Assembly: GCA_003946805.1 (NCBI GenBank)
Contig: RPSH01000031.1
Location: 1 to 37,603 of the forward strand
Length of the DNA: 37,603 nucleotides
DNA from: Bacillus sp. 2B10
Lineage (GTDB): Bacteria; Pseudomonadota; Alphaproteobacteria; Sphingomonadales; Sphingomonadaceae
Reading direction: 5' to 3'
A model generated the notes under the pieces. It saw only the letters and a program-made list of their open reading frames with translations. It searched no databases and was not told where the DNA came from. Made by a program: the position numbers and the translations under genes. Positions 1-7,637 of the stretch are shown here, one piece after another (within the stretch, counting starts at the first letter, position 1; every line of letters begins with the position of its first letter).

Positions 1-462
1 GGCGAGCAGATCGGCCAGCCCCCCGCCCTCCCCGCGCAGGATCGCCTGCGATTCGGCGGCCAGCGCGTCGAGGTCGATCGCGTCGCCCTCCGCCGCCGGG
101 GTGGTGGCGGGGGCGAAGGTCAACGCCCCGCGCCAGTGATCGCCGACCAGCGCGAGCCGATCCAGCGCCGACAGGCGCCCCATATCGACCCCCATCGTCG
201 CCAGTCGCCGCCGCATCAGCAACGCGCCCCATCCTTCGGGCAGACTGTCGGCAAGGAAGCCGTGCAGCCCGTCGAATGCGCGGGTGCGTGCCGCCTGCAA
301 CCCCGGTTCGGGGGGATAGTAGAGCGGCGACAGCCGGCGTCCGTCGGCGATCGCCGCCGCGTCCCACTCCAGCTGCGCCAGCCCCCCCGCCATCGCCACC
401 CGGGCGCCCGGCCCGGCGGGGTGCAGCGCGACCCGCAGCGGCTGTCCGGGCTGCAGCCTCAT
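1..462 (-). CDS. HipA-like toxin kinase, N-terminal part (cut by window edge)
   Basis: The reading frame starts at the ATG at 462 and stays open to the left edge, giving 154 residues. It begins MRLQPGQPLRVALHPAGPG and carries the segment LADSLPEGWGALLMRRRL, which fits the N-terminal part of HipA-family serine/threonine kinases (FxNLLPxGxxR-like). HipA toxins phosphorylate aminoacyl-tRNA synthetases or other translation targets and are held inactive by the HipB antitoxin. The kinase core (P-loop, catalytic Asp) lies beyond the edge, so activity cannot be judged. The start ATG overlaps the stop of the upstream antitoxin gene by four bases (ATGA), the usual coupled antitoxin-toxin order. Family assignment is fairly secure from the N-terminal pattern plus context; the exact subfamily is not. 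Confidence 0.8.
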   Translation of the reverse strand, partial: MRLQPGQPLRVALHPAGPGARVAMAGGLAQLEWDAAAIADGRRLSPLYYPPEPGLQAARTRAFDGLHGFLADSLPEGWGALLMRRRLATMGVDMGRLSALDRLALVGDHWRGALTFAPATTPAAEGDAIDLDALAAESQAILRGEGGGLADLLA

Positions 463-737
463 CGTCCGGTGCGCTGCTGGCTGCGGAGCAACGCCTCCAT
501 CGTCCCGGCGACCGGCATCGGAAACAACGCGGTCAGCGTGTCCTCGCAGCGCAGCACCACCGCGGCACGGACCAGATCGTCGATCGACGCCTTTCCCTCA
601 CGCTCCATCCGCCGCCAGGTGCGATAGGACACGCCGGCGCGGGTCGCGCTGTCGGCTTGGGTCCAGCCCAGCGCCTTGCGTCGGTCGCGGATGCGTTCGC
701 CGATCTGCGCGGCCAGTTCGGTCGGCGTGTAGAGCAT
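459..737 (-). CDS. HipB-like antitoxin, helix-turn-helix (Cro/C1 type)
   Basis: This 92-residue protein starts MLYTPTELAAQIGERIRDRR. A helix-turn-helix covers about residues 8-65, with WTQADSATRAGVSYRTWRRME as the recognition region. It would bind its own promoter and neutralise the HipA-like kinase encoded immediately downstream with a 4-base ATGA overlap. The open frame extends upstream to 929, but the ATG at 737 is preferred because it starts just before the HTH, and the longer form would run through the operator palindrome. The left arm of a 17-bp inverted repeat touches the start codon, suggesting autoregulation. There is no clear Shine-Dalgarno; a leaderless or near-leaderless message is possible. 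Confidence 0.83.
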   Translation of the reverse strand: MLYTPTELAAQIGERIRDRRKALGWTQADSATRAGVSYRTWRRMEREGKASIDDLVRAAVVLRCEDTLTALFPMPVAGTMEALLRSQQRTGR

Positions 738-794
738 CGGCCGGATATGGCCGGTTCGAGCTCTGATGGCAAGAGATCGGCCATATCCGGCCGA
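737..794. promoter_or_regulatory. Probable HipB operator: 17-bp perfect inverted repeat
   Basis: The sequence tcggccggatatggccg at 737-753 recurs as its exact reverse complement at 778-794, separated by 24 bases. Each arm is itself close to palindromic (ggcc-ggatat-ggcc). The left arm ends on the first base of the antitoxin start codon. Known HipB operators pair TATCC/GGATA half-sites, and both arms contain these words. Binding by this antitoxin is an inference. Confidence 0.7.
744..772 (-). promoter_or_regulatory. Candidate sigma70-type promoter of the hipBA-like operon
   Basis: On the minus strand TTGCCA (772-767) is followed after 17 bases by CATATC (749-744). The -35 matches 5 of 6 consensus bases; the -10 is weaker. 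The -35 lies between the two operator arms and the -10 lies inside the proximal arm. The -10 ends seven bases before the ATG's first base at 737, so transcription would start at or near the start codon. Confidence 0.4.
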
Positions 795-1147
795 CGGGGA
801 TGGCGAACTCTTCCCCTGCCTTCCTCGAATATCTTGAATCAAACCATCGCCCTGCCGGTTAGAGGGTTTTTCTAGAGGTTGGCAGGTTAAGCCGCCCGGC
901 AACGCCCGGAAGCCGGATGGTCGAACCAATCATCCCCGCCGTGCTGGAGGCACGGGACCTGCCGGGCGATCCCGTCGCCAATGCGGTCCGCGCGAACGTG
1001 GTGCGAGCGGTGCGGACCTTGCGAACGGGCTGCGACACGCTGATGTCGAAACCACAGGCGGAGGGGAAGTCGAGGATCGTCGGTGCCCGTTACGCACCCG
1101 GTACCGGCCATGTCGATTTTCTTCGATCGTCCGTAAGCGGCCGGACC
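795..1147. other. 353-bp stretch upstream of the DUF2490 gene, no supported gene
   Basis: A plus-strand frame is open from 917 into the DUF2490 gene, but its first 77 codons resemble no family and precede an obvious signal peptide. The minus strand is also open here, as is common at this GC content. I see no RNA gene, strong promoter or terminator. It should hold the promoter of the DUF2490 gene. Confidence 0.5.
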
Positions 1148-1831
1148 ATGCGCGGCATCGCTTTGCCCCTTGCGGCGTGCGCGATCGTCGCGGGCGCGGC
1201 ACCCGCCCGTGCGCAGGATCACGACGCGCAGCTTTGGACATCGACCACCATGACCACGGCGGTGTCGGGCAGGATCGACGCAACGCTGGAACTGCACAGC
1301 CGCTACACCGACGAGGTATCGCGGGTGGGGCAGGTGCTGATCCGGCCCGGCGTCACGCTGAAGCTTGCCAGGGGCTGGTCGGTCACCGCCGGCTATGTCC
1401 ATGTCCGGACCGATTTCGTCGGCACCGCCGCCAATGACGAGCACCGCACATGGCAGCAGGTCGGTTATACCTTCGAACAGGATGCGGCGACCGGATTGCT
1501 CGTCACCGGCCGAACCCGGATCGAACAGCGGTTTCGCCCCGACGCGGCGGGGACGGGGTGGCGGCTGCGCCAGCAACTGCGCGCGCAACTGCCGCTGCCC
1601 GGCAGTGACGCGATCCGCGCCGTGGTGTGGAACGATACCTTCGTCGGACTGAACACGACGCCGTGGGACCGGCACGACGGCGTCGATCAGGTCCGGACCT
1701 TCATCGGGGTCGCCCTGCCCGTCGCGAAGGGTGTCACCGTGGAGCCGGGATATCTGAACCAGACGGTGTTCCGGATCGGCGCCGACCGGGTGAACCACAT
1801 CGTTGCGGCCAACGTGCTCCTGCGATTCTAG
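1148..1831 (+). CDS. DUF2490-family outer-surface protein with signal peptide
   Basis: This 227-residue protein begins MRGIALPLAACAIVAGAAPARAQ, a Sec signal peptide with likely cleavage after ARA. The mature part is rich in alternating polar and hydrophobic residues and ends in a phenylalanine (LLRF), as in outer-membrane beta-barrels. Features such as LWTSTTMT, LELHSRYTDEV, RTRIEQRF and GWRLRQQLRAQ fit DUF2490, whose function is not established. The ATG at 1148 is chosen over the in-frame start at 917 because the signal peptide begins there; no strong ribosome-binding site is seen for either. A MITE-like element begins four bases after the stop codon. Confidence 0.75.
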   Translation: MRGIALPLAACAIVAGAAPARAQDHDAQLWTSTTMTTAVSGRIDATLELHSRYTDEVSRVGQVLIRPGVTLKLARGWSVTAGYVHVRTDFVGTAANDEHRTWQQVGYTFEQDAATGLLVTGRTRIEQRFRPDAAGTGWRLRQQLRAQLPLPGSDAIRAVVWNDTFVGLNTTPWDRHDGVDQVRTFIGVALPVAKGVTVEPGYLNQTVFRIGADRVNHIVAANVLLRF

Positions 1832-1835
1832 TCTA

Positions 1836-2052
1836 GGGGCAGGCCCCGTGGACCAGAGCCAAAGATGATCGTGGCAGCGGGAGCGACAGCGCAGGAGAGG
1901 GCGGCCATCCACCCGCGGCCTGCGGCGCATCTTCGACGAAAACGGTCGCAGTCGCTCCATCTGCTCGTCCGTCCGCCAGCACAGGTCGCTCATCCGGTCT
2001 CCGGACGGCGCCTGAACCAGATCGCGATGCTGACATCAACGGGTCCTGCCCC
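1836..2052. mobile_element. 217-bp MITE-like derivative of an IS5-type element
   Basis: The left end ggggcaggccccgtgg (1836-1851) matches the reverse complement of the right end (2037-2052) at 14 of 16 positions, a typical terminal inverted repeat. Inside, on the minus strand, is a short remnant of an IS5-family transposase N-terminus. The element is far too short to encode a transposase and looks like an internally deleted copy. No target-site duplication is visible: cta precedes and aaa follows. Confidence 0.65.
1892..1993 (-). pseudogene. IS5-family transposase N-terminal remnant
   Basis: From the ATG at 1993 the minus strand reads MSDLCWRTDEQMERLRPF and continues with RPRVDGRPLL. This matches the well-known start of IS5-family transposases (MSDLFWLTDAQMxRLxPFFP...RPRVDDRRVL). 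Similarity stops after about 34 residues, where the frame runs into the other end of the element. No catalytic residues remain. It would need a transposase supplied in trans. Confidence 0.7.
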
Positions 2053-2231
2053 AAAAACTATCGGCAGGGGCAAAGGAAAATGAAAAACGTAATCAAGGCT
2101 GCAATCGTTCTCAAGACAACATGCCTGTTTTTCGGCATGGAAGATCGTTAAAATCCAGTATACCTATGGACGTTACTTGAAGGATTCGCATCCGGTATTT
2201 GCAGGATTCAGCTTCAGAGGGGGGAACCGAC
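2053..2231 (+). promoter_or_regulatory. AT-richer leader region before the RTX-like gene
   Basis: This 179-bp stretch is clearly richer in A/T than its surroundings, consistent with a promoter region. It holds a hairpin-forming repeat CATGCC/GGCATG (2120-2125 and 2134-2139, loop of eight). It also holds a 23-codon frame, 2080-2151 (MKNVIKAAIVLK...), behind an aaagga motif. The peptide has no recognisable relative and may be chance. A ribosome-binding site (gagggggg, about 2215-2222) serves the downstream gene. No firm -35/-10 pair is claimed. Confidence 0.4.
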
Positions 2232-4157
2232 ATGGCGGTTGCAAGACTGGGAAACGAGATCGCGGTCGAAGAGGATGCGGAACATGACGGTGTCACCCCA
2301 ACGATCGCGGGACAGGCCGACGGCCGTTTCCTGATCGCATGGGAAGGTCCGCTGATCGATGTGGGTGACGAGGGCCCGCGACCGTATAGCGACATCTATG
2401 CGCGCACGTTCGACGCGACTGGCGCGGTGTCTGGCGATATCCGGGTGAACAGCGAAACGCGCGACCCACAATTCGCCCCCGATGCGATCGCGCGGCCCGA
2501 CGGATCCTATGTCATCGCCTATGACAGCGGCGTCGAGGACCAGCTCGAAGGTACCTTCCTGCCGCACCAGCGCATCGCCGCCGACGGCACGCTGATCGGA
2601 AACGAGATATTCCCGCCCGATTACAGCTATTACAAGATCAATCCCGACACGGCCGCCTTTACCGATGGCGGCTATGCGATCGTGGCCGCCGAGGATGAGG
2701 GCGAGCCTTATGCCGCCTATCTCTATTCGAGCCAGGGCACGCTGGAAGCCAGTTTCGATTTCGGCTTCCGCATCGGCGGAACCGCGAGTGTGACGGCGCT
2801 GTCCGGGGACCGGTTCCTGCTGCTGTGGACCGGCCTCGACATTCCGCCCGGCGACGAGGAGAACAGCGCGTCGCGCGGCCTGTATGCGCAAGTCCGCGCC
2901 CGCGACGGCACCCCGGAAGGCTTCACCTTTCTGGTGACCGACTTCGACGATATCGGCACGCGCAACGCATCGGGGATCGCACCGGTGGTCAAGGCACTGC
3001 CGAACGGCAATATCGTCGTCGCCTTTGCCGCAACCCGTGATGACGGGGTCGGGGGCGCTGACATCCATGTCACGATCCGCGACCTGGACGGCCAGCGCTT
3101 CGTGCCGGTCAACATCACCGCGGGCAAGGCGGGCAACCAGTCCGCCCCCGACGTCGCGGTGCTGTCCGACGGGCGCTATGTCGTCACCTGGACCGACAGC
3201 GACGCGAGCGCCCTGGGCGATGCCAGCGGGTCGGCGATCGTGGCCCAGCTCTTCTATCCCGACGGTACGTTCGATCAGCCGCCGTTCCTCGTCAACACCG
3301 TGACGGCGGGCAACCAGCTGTCGCCGACGGTGACCGCGCTCGGTACCGATTTCGTGATCGCGTGGACGGGACCGGACGGCATCGCGGCACAGCGCTTCGA
3401 TGCCGACGCGCGCTCGACCCCGGACAGCTATATCGTGACGCGCGCCGGCACCCGCGACGGGTCCGATGCGATCGACCAGACGATGACCGGCGGACCGCAA
3501 CCGACCAGCTTCTATATCGACGTCACCGCGCAAAGCGGCACCGACCGGGTCGAGTTCGCATCGAACGACGTCATCGTGACCAACCGTGCGCTCCTCGATC
3601 CCGAAAACGATCGCCGGATCGAGGCGACGCCAGGCACCAATATCTTCGATTTCGACGGCGCGGGGCCATCGAGCGACGCGATCGTCCTATCATCCACCGA
3701 CACGCTGCGCTTCCTCGGCACGCGGGTCGCGGCGGGGGGTGAGACGCTCTATGCCTATGGCACCTATCTCGGGTTCGGGAACGTCACCGAGGGCACGATC
3801 AACAACGACACGCTGCGCGGTACGGCGGGCAAGGACAATTTCCTGTTCGACACCGCCCTCGGACTGGGCCTCGGGATGGACCAGATCAAGAATTTCGGCG
3901 CGGGCGACCGGATCGTCACGACGACGCGTCTTGCCGATCCCGACAACGACGGGCGCATCCGGCTGAACGCCAGCGACCGGCTGTTGTTCGACACGCCTGC
4001 CGCCGATGGTCCCAGTTCACTGCGCATCTTCAACACCAACAACCGGGCGATCTCGACGCTGCAATATGAAACAAGCTACGACGATGGCGCGGGACAGACC
4101 TATTATGTCTATGCCGCCGCCGGCGACCTTACACCGGGACAGGATTTGTTCTTTTAG
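2232..4157 (+). CDS. RTX-like secreted protein with seven propeller-type repeats
   Basis: The protein has 641 residues and no N-terminal signal peptide. The motif [A/S]PxVxxLxDGxxVVxWT recurs about seven times, near residues 22, 82, 137, 184, 249, 305 and 363 (examples SAPDVAVLSDGRYVVTWT and LSPTVTALGTDFVIAWTG). The 47-65 residue spacing suggests a seven-bladed beta-propeller. The C-terminus has NNDTLRGTAGKDNFLF (about 524-539) and DQIKNFGAGDRIV, a degenerate hemolysin-type calcium-binding unit followed by the secretion-type tail ending DLFF. Export by a type I system is inferred; no ABC exporter, fusion protein or TolC gene is nearby. The ATG at 2232 is chosen over 2199 because of the gagggggg ribosome-binding site about ten bases upstream. 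Substrate or target is unknown. It lies between two transposon remnants. Confidence 0.72.
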   Translation: MAVARLGNEIAVEEDAEHDGVTPTIAGQADGRFLIAWEGPLIDVGDEGPRPYSDIYARTFDATGAVSGDIRVNSETRDPQFAPDAIARPDGSYVIAYDSGVEDQLEGTFLPHQRIAADGTLIGNEIFPPDYSYYKINPDTAAFTDGGYAIVAAEDEGEPYAAYLYSSQGTLEASFDFGFRIGGTASVTALSGDRFLLLWTGLDIPPGDEENSASRGLYAQVRARDGTPEGFTFLVTDFDDIGTRNASGIAPVVKALPNGNIVVAFAATRDDGVGGADIHVTIRDLDGQRFVPVNITAGKAGNQSAPDVAVLSDGRYVVTWTDSDASALGDASGSAIVAQLFYPDGTFDQPPFLVNTVTAGNQLSPTVTALGTDFVIAWTGPDGIAAQRFDADARSTPDSYIVTRAGTRDGSDAIDQTMTGGPQPTSFYIDVTAQSGTDRVEFASNDVIVTNRALLDPENDRRIEATPGTNIFDFDGAGPSSDAIVLSSTDTLRFLGTRVAAGGETLYAYGTYLGFGNVTEGTINNDTLRGTAGKDNFLFDTALGLGLGMDQIKNFGAGDRIVTTTRLADPDNDGRIRLNASDRLLFDTPAADGPSSLRIFNTNNRAISTLQYETSYDDGAGQTYYVYAAAGDLTPGQDLFF

Positions 4158-4221
4158 GCGTTTGATCCTGGCATCGTACAATCCGGTGGGACAGGTCACG
4201 AGCCGGACGATGTCGAACGAC

Positions 4222-4611
4222 GCCTGTGGCGACCAGAAAGCCCGCCGCATCGAATTGGCGCTGCACCTCGGCGAACAGCGCCTCGCCCAGTCCCGCCTCC
4301 ACCAGCGCCAGCCAGAACCGGCACAAGGTGGTTTCATGCGGCGTCGGCTCCTCCAGCGCCAGGCCGCAGAACCGCCGGAACGACATCCGGTCCGACAGCG
4401 TCTCCTCCAGCCCCGGGTCCGACAAGCCATACCATTGCTGCAGCAGCGCCCGCACCATCGCCAGCGCGCGGTACGGCGGGCGACCCATCGTCCCCCGACG
4501 CACCAGCGCCTCTACCGGCGCCCAGTCGATCAGCGATGCGATCCGCTCCAGTCGCCCATTCCGACCAAAACCCGCCGGCAAGAACGCTTCCGCAAATCCA
4601 TGCCGTTCCAT
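4222..4611 (-). pseudogene. Truncated IS5-family transposase (N-terminal domain only)
   Basis: From the ATG at 4611, behind a ggaagga motif, about 130 residues read as an IS5-type transposase N-terminal (DUF772-like) domain: MGRPPYRALAMVRALLQQWY, then GLEETLSDRMSFRRFCGLAL and TPHETTLCRF. Similarity ends near FDAAGFLVATG at about 4222, just before the first catalytic Asp of the DDE core would appear. The frame then runs on through unrelated sequence to 4129. It cannot be active. The break lies about 65 bp past the stop of the convergent RTX-like gene, so a deletion joined the two. Confidence 0.8.
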
Positions 4612-4681
4612 CGATGGCGTTCCTTCCACAGCATCGAATCACATCCATACCAATCCGTCAGCTCATTCTCGCAGAGGTCTC
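4222..4681 (-). mobile_element. IS5-type insertion sequence remnant, one end preserved
   Basis: The end proximal to the transposase start appears to be gagacctctgcgagaatgag, read on the minus strand from 4681 to 4662. It resembles terminal repeats of IS5-family elements as I remember them. The opposite terminal repeat is not present; the element is cut off near 4222. The intact end abuts half of a dispersed palindromic repeat at 4682-4703. Confidence 0.55.
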
Positions 4682-4703
4682 GATCAGGTCCGGGGTGACG
4701 AAG
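4682..4703. repeat. Half of a dispersed palindromic repeat
   Basis: The sequence tcaggtccggggtgacgaag reads on the minus strand as a frame for HPGPDRD. This is the footprint of the (V)IPDLIRDP-coding palindromes scattered in alphaproteobacterial genomes. Only one arm is present; the second arm would begin where the insertion-sequence end begins. Confidence 0.4.
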
Positions 4704-4747
4704 AAGAGCGCTGCAAGTCGACCCTCGCTTTCGCATCGCGGGCAGGA

Positions 4748-6517
4748 TTACGCCTCCGCCATCTCCGCCAGCGCCAGCCAGCGTTCCTCCGCCGCGTCCT
4801 TCTCGGTCCGCGCCTGCTCGATCTGCGCGTTGAGCGCCGCGAACCGTTTCGGGTCCTTCGTGTACAGCGCCGGATCGGCCAGCAGCGCCTCGTCGCGTTC
4901 GATCGCCGCTTCCAGTTCCTCGATCCGCTTGGGCAGGATCTCGAGGTCGCGCTGGTCCTTGTAGCTCATCTTGGTCGACTTGGGCTTCGGCGCGGTTTCG
5001 ACCGCCTTGGTCCGCCCCTTCGTCGCCGCGCTGCGCTCGCGCCGCTTCGCGACCCAGTCGGCATAACCGCCGGGCACGACATCGACCTGACCCGATCCGT
5101 CCAGCCCCAGCGTCACCGTCACCGTCCGGTCGAGGAAGTCGCGGTCGTGGCTGACGATCAGCACCGTGCCGGCATAGTCGCCGATCACCTCCTGCAACAG
5201 GTCGAGCGTTTCCAGGTCGAGGTCGTTGGTGGGCTCGTCCAGCACCAGCAGGTTCGACGGCCGCGCGAACTCGCGCGCCAGCAGCACGCGCGACCGCTCG
5301 CCGCCCGACAGCGTCGCCACCCGCGCCTCGGCGATCGACGGATCGAACAGGAATTCCTTCAGATAGCCGTGGATGTGCTTCTTGGACCCGTTCACCTCGA
5401 TCCAGTCGCCGCCATCGGCCAGCACGTCGCGCACCCGCTTTTCCGGCGCCATCAGCTTGCGTTGCTGGTCGATGACGATCCCGTCCAGCGTCTTGGCGCG
5501 CATGATCCTGCCGCTGTCGGGCTCCAGGTCGCCGGTCAGTAGCCGCAGCAGCGTCGTCTTGCCCGCGCCATTGCCGCCGACGATGCCGATCCGGTCGCCG
5601 CGCCGGACGCGCAGCGAAAAATCCTTTAGCACCACCCGGTCGCCGAACGACTTCGTCACATGCTCGGCGTCGATCACCACCTTGGTCTTGGTGTCGTCGG
5701 CCTCGACCTGCAGCTTGGCGGTCCCCTGCGGCCCCTGCATCGCCGCGCGCTGCGCGCGCAGCTCGTGCAGCTTTTCCAGCCGCCCCATGTTGCGCTTGCG
5801 CCGCGCGGTGACGCCGCGGTGGAGCCAATGCTCCTCGATCTTGAGCTTGGCGTCGAGCCGTTGCGCGGCGCGTTCCTCTTCGGCGGCGGCCTGTTCCATC
5901 CATGCCTCGAACCCGCCGAACCCGATTTCCGCCCGACGGATCCCGCCGCGGTCGAGCCACAGCGTCGATTTGGTCAGCCGGGTCAGGAAGGTGCGGTCGT
6001 GGCTGATGACGATGAACGCGCCGTTGAAGCGGTTCAGCCATTCCTCCAGCCATTCGATCGCCGACAGGTCGAGATGGTTGGTCGGTTCGTCGAGCAGCAG
6101 CACATCCGGATTCTCGGCCAGCGCGCGCGCGATCGCCGCCCGCCGCCGCTCGCCGCCCGATGCGGTCGCCGCCTCGCGGTCGAGGTCGATGCCTAGCTGG
6201 TCGGCGATCGCGTCGACCTCATGCTCCGCCGGGGCGCGTGGGCCCCGCAGCGCGAATTCGCGGAGCGTCGCATAGCCGTCGACCTTCGGGTCCTGTTCCA
6301 GCAGCACGACATGCGTGCCCGGCACGATCGTCCGCCGCCCTTCGTCGGCATCGACCGCGCCGGCGATCAGCTTCAGCAGCGTGGTCTTGCCCGCGCCGTT
6401 GCGCCCGATCAGCGCCAGCCGGTCGCGGGTGCCGACATGGATGTCGAGCCCGCGGAACAGCCAGCCATTGCCCTGGATCAACCCAAGGCCCTCATAGGAC
6501 AATATCGGTGCAGCCAT
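4748..6517 (-). CDS. uup: ABC-F family ATPase, Uup-like
   Basis: The protein has 589 residues and two soluble ABC domains with no membrane segments. Domain 1 has Walker A GRNGAGKTT, signature SGGERRR and Walker B LLLDEPTNHLD. Domain 2 has GGNGAGKTT, LSGGERSR and LVLDEPTNDLD. They are joined by a charged linker (LDAKLKIEEHWLHRGVTARR). A C-terminal coiled coil (about residues 520-589, LEILPKRIEELEAAIERDEA) is typical of Uup rather than EttA or YbiT. ABC-F proteins act on ribosomes or, for Uup, have been linked to precise transposon excision and DNA-branch binding. The ATG at 6517 starts directly before the first ABC domain. It is divergent from the PepSY gene across about 87 bp. Confidence 0.92.
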   Translation of the reverse strand: MAAPILSYEGLGLIQGNGWLFRGLDIHVGTRDRLALIGRNGAGKTTLLKLIAGAVDADEGRRTIVPGTHVVLLEQDPKVDGYATLREFALRGPRAPAEHEVDAIADQLGIDLDREAATASGGERRRAAIARALAENPDVLLLDEPTNHLDLSAIEWLEEWLNRFNGAFIVISHDRTFLTRLTKSTLWLDRGGIRRAEIGFGGFEAWMEQAAAEEERAAQRLDAKLKIEEHWLHRGVTARRKRNMGRLEKLHELRAQRAAMQGPQGTAKLQVEADDTKTKVVIDAEHVTKSFGDRVVLKDFSLRVRRGDRIGIVGGNGAGKTTLLRLLTGDLEPDSGRIMRAKTLDGIVIDQQRKLMAPEKRVRDVLADGGDWIEVNGSKKHIHGYLKEFLFDPSIAEARVATLSGGERSRVLLAREFARPSNLLVLDEPTNDLDLETLDLLQEVIGDYAGTVLIVSHDRDFLDRTVTVTLGLDGSGQVDVVPGGYADWVAKRRERSAATKGRTKAVETAPKPKSTKMSYKDQRDLEILPKRIEELEAAIERDEALLADPALYTKDPKRFAALNAQIEQARTEKDAAEERWLALAEMAEA

Positions 6518-6604
6518 GGTGTGGCAGGTAAGCCGCAGTTGCGAACGAAGCAAGTTACGCCAGCCTGCCTGCCCTATTCACAGGCTGTTCAACGCATGGC
6601 CGCT

Positions 6605-6919
6605 ATGTCACCCCGCATGGCGATGATCGTTCGGTTCCTTGGTCTGGGATTGCTGGCGGTGTCGGGAAGCGTGCAGGCGCTGCCCGACCAGGTGCTGCGC
6701 GATCACCAGGCGGCGCGTGCCGCACGGGCGGAGGGGCGGATCCTTCCCCTGCGGGAGATCGAACGGCGCGTCGTGCCGCAGATGCGCGGCGCCCAGTATC
6801 TCGGCTTCGACTATGATCCCGACCGCGGGATTTACACGCTCAAGTTCCTGCGCGATGGGGCGGTGATCTGGGTCGATGTCGATGGCCGTACCGGCCAGAT
6901 CACCGGCCGCAGCCGATAA
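6605..6919 (+). CDS. PepSY-domain periplasmic protein
   Basis: This protein of about 104 residues has a hydrophobic leader, MAMIVRFLGLGLLAVSGSVQA, followed by a PepSY-like domain: ILPLREIERRVVPQM, then YDPDRGIYTLKFLRDGAVIWVDVDGRTGQI. PepSY proteins are small inhibitory or sensory modules in the periplasm. The gene lies 18 bp before an OmpR-type regulator and its sensor kinase, an arrangement common in alphaproteobacteria where the PepSY protein probably modulates the kinase. In-frame ATGs at 6596, 6605, 6617 and 6623 are all possible; none has a clear ribosome-binding site. Confidence 0.8.
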   Translation: MSPRMAMIVRFLGLGLLAVSGSVQALPDQVLRDHQAARAARAEGRILPLREIERRVVPQMRGAQYLGFDYDPDRGIYTLKFLRDGAVIWVDVDGRTGQITGRSR

Positions 6920-6937
6920 CATAAGGGGAGAAAGCCG

Positions 6938-7627
6938 ATGCGCGTCCTGATCGTCGAGGACGAACCCAATCTCGGCCGCCAACTGCGCGCCACGCTGGAG
7001 GGTGCGGGCTATGCCGTCGACCTCGCCACCGATGGTGAAGAGGGGCACTTCCTCGGCTCGACCGAAACCTATGACGCGATCATCCTCGATCTGGGCCTGC
7101 CCGAGATCGACGGGCTGACCGTGCTCGATCGCTGGCGCAAGGAGGGGCGGACCGCCCCGGTGCTGGTGCTGACCGCGCGCGACAGCTGGTCCGACAAGGT
7201 CGCCGGGCTCGATGCCGGCGCCGACGATTACGTCGCCAAGCCGTTCCAGACCGAGGAACTGATCGCCCGTCTGCGCGCGCTCATCCGTCGCGCCTCGGGC
7301 AACGCCTCGGCCGAACTGACCGCGGGCGACATCCGTCTCGACACGCGCTCGGGCAAGGTGACGCGGGCGGGCGAACCGGTGAAGCTGACCGCGCAGGAAT
7401 ACAAGCTGCTCAGCTACCTGCTGCACCACAAGGGCAAGGTGGTCAGCCGCACCGAGCTGATCGAACATATCTACGACCAGGATTTCGACCGCGATTCGAA
7501 CACGATCGAGGTGTTCGTGACGCGCATCCGCAAGAAGCTGGGCGCCGACGTCATCACGACGATCCGCGGCCTGGGCTACAGCCTCGACGAACCGGGCGCG
7601 CCGAAGCCGGCGGGCGCGGAGGACTGA
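6938..7627 (+). CDS. OmpR/PhoP-type response regulator
   Basis: The protein has 229 residues. The receiver domain (1-115) has the acidic pair ED at 7-8, the phosphorylation site Asp51 (ILDLGLPEIDG), Thr in VLTARD and Lys in YVAKPF. The winged-helix DNA-binding domain (about 125-220) ends with NTIEVFVTRIRKKLG and TIRGLGYSL. It starts behind a good ribosome-binding site (aaggggag). It is cotranscribed with the PepSY gene (18 bp) and the sensor kinase (10 bp). The closest named groups are PhoP/QseB-like; the regulated genes cannot be read from the sequence. Confidence 0.93.
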   Translation: MRVLIVEDEPNLGRQLRATLEGAGYAVDLATDGEEGHFLGSTETYDAIILDLGLPEIDGLTVLDRWRKEGRTAPVLVLTARDSWSDKVAGLDAGADDYVAKPFQTEELIARLRALIRRASGNASAELTAGDIRLDTRSGKVTRAGEPVKLTAQEYKLLSYLLHHKGKVVSRTELIEHIYDQDFDRDSNTIEVFVTRIRKKLGADVITTIRGLGYSLDEPGAPKPAGAED

Positions 7628-7637
7628 GCACCAGGCG

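Noticed and set aside
917..1147. 77-residue N-terminal extension of the DUF2490 protein
   Set aside because: It precedes a clear signal peptide and resembles no family; open frames are common at this GC content.
1832..2055. Target-site duplication of the MITE-like element
   Set aside because: The flanks (cta and aaa) do not match, so no duplication is claimed.
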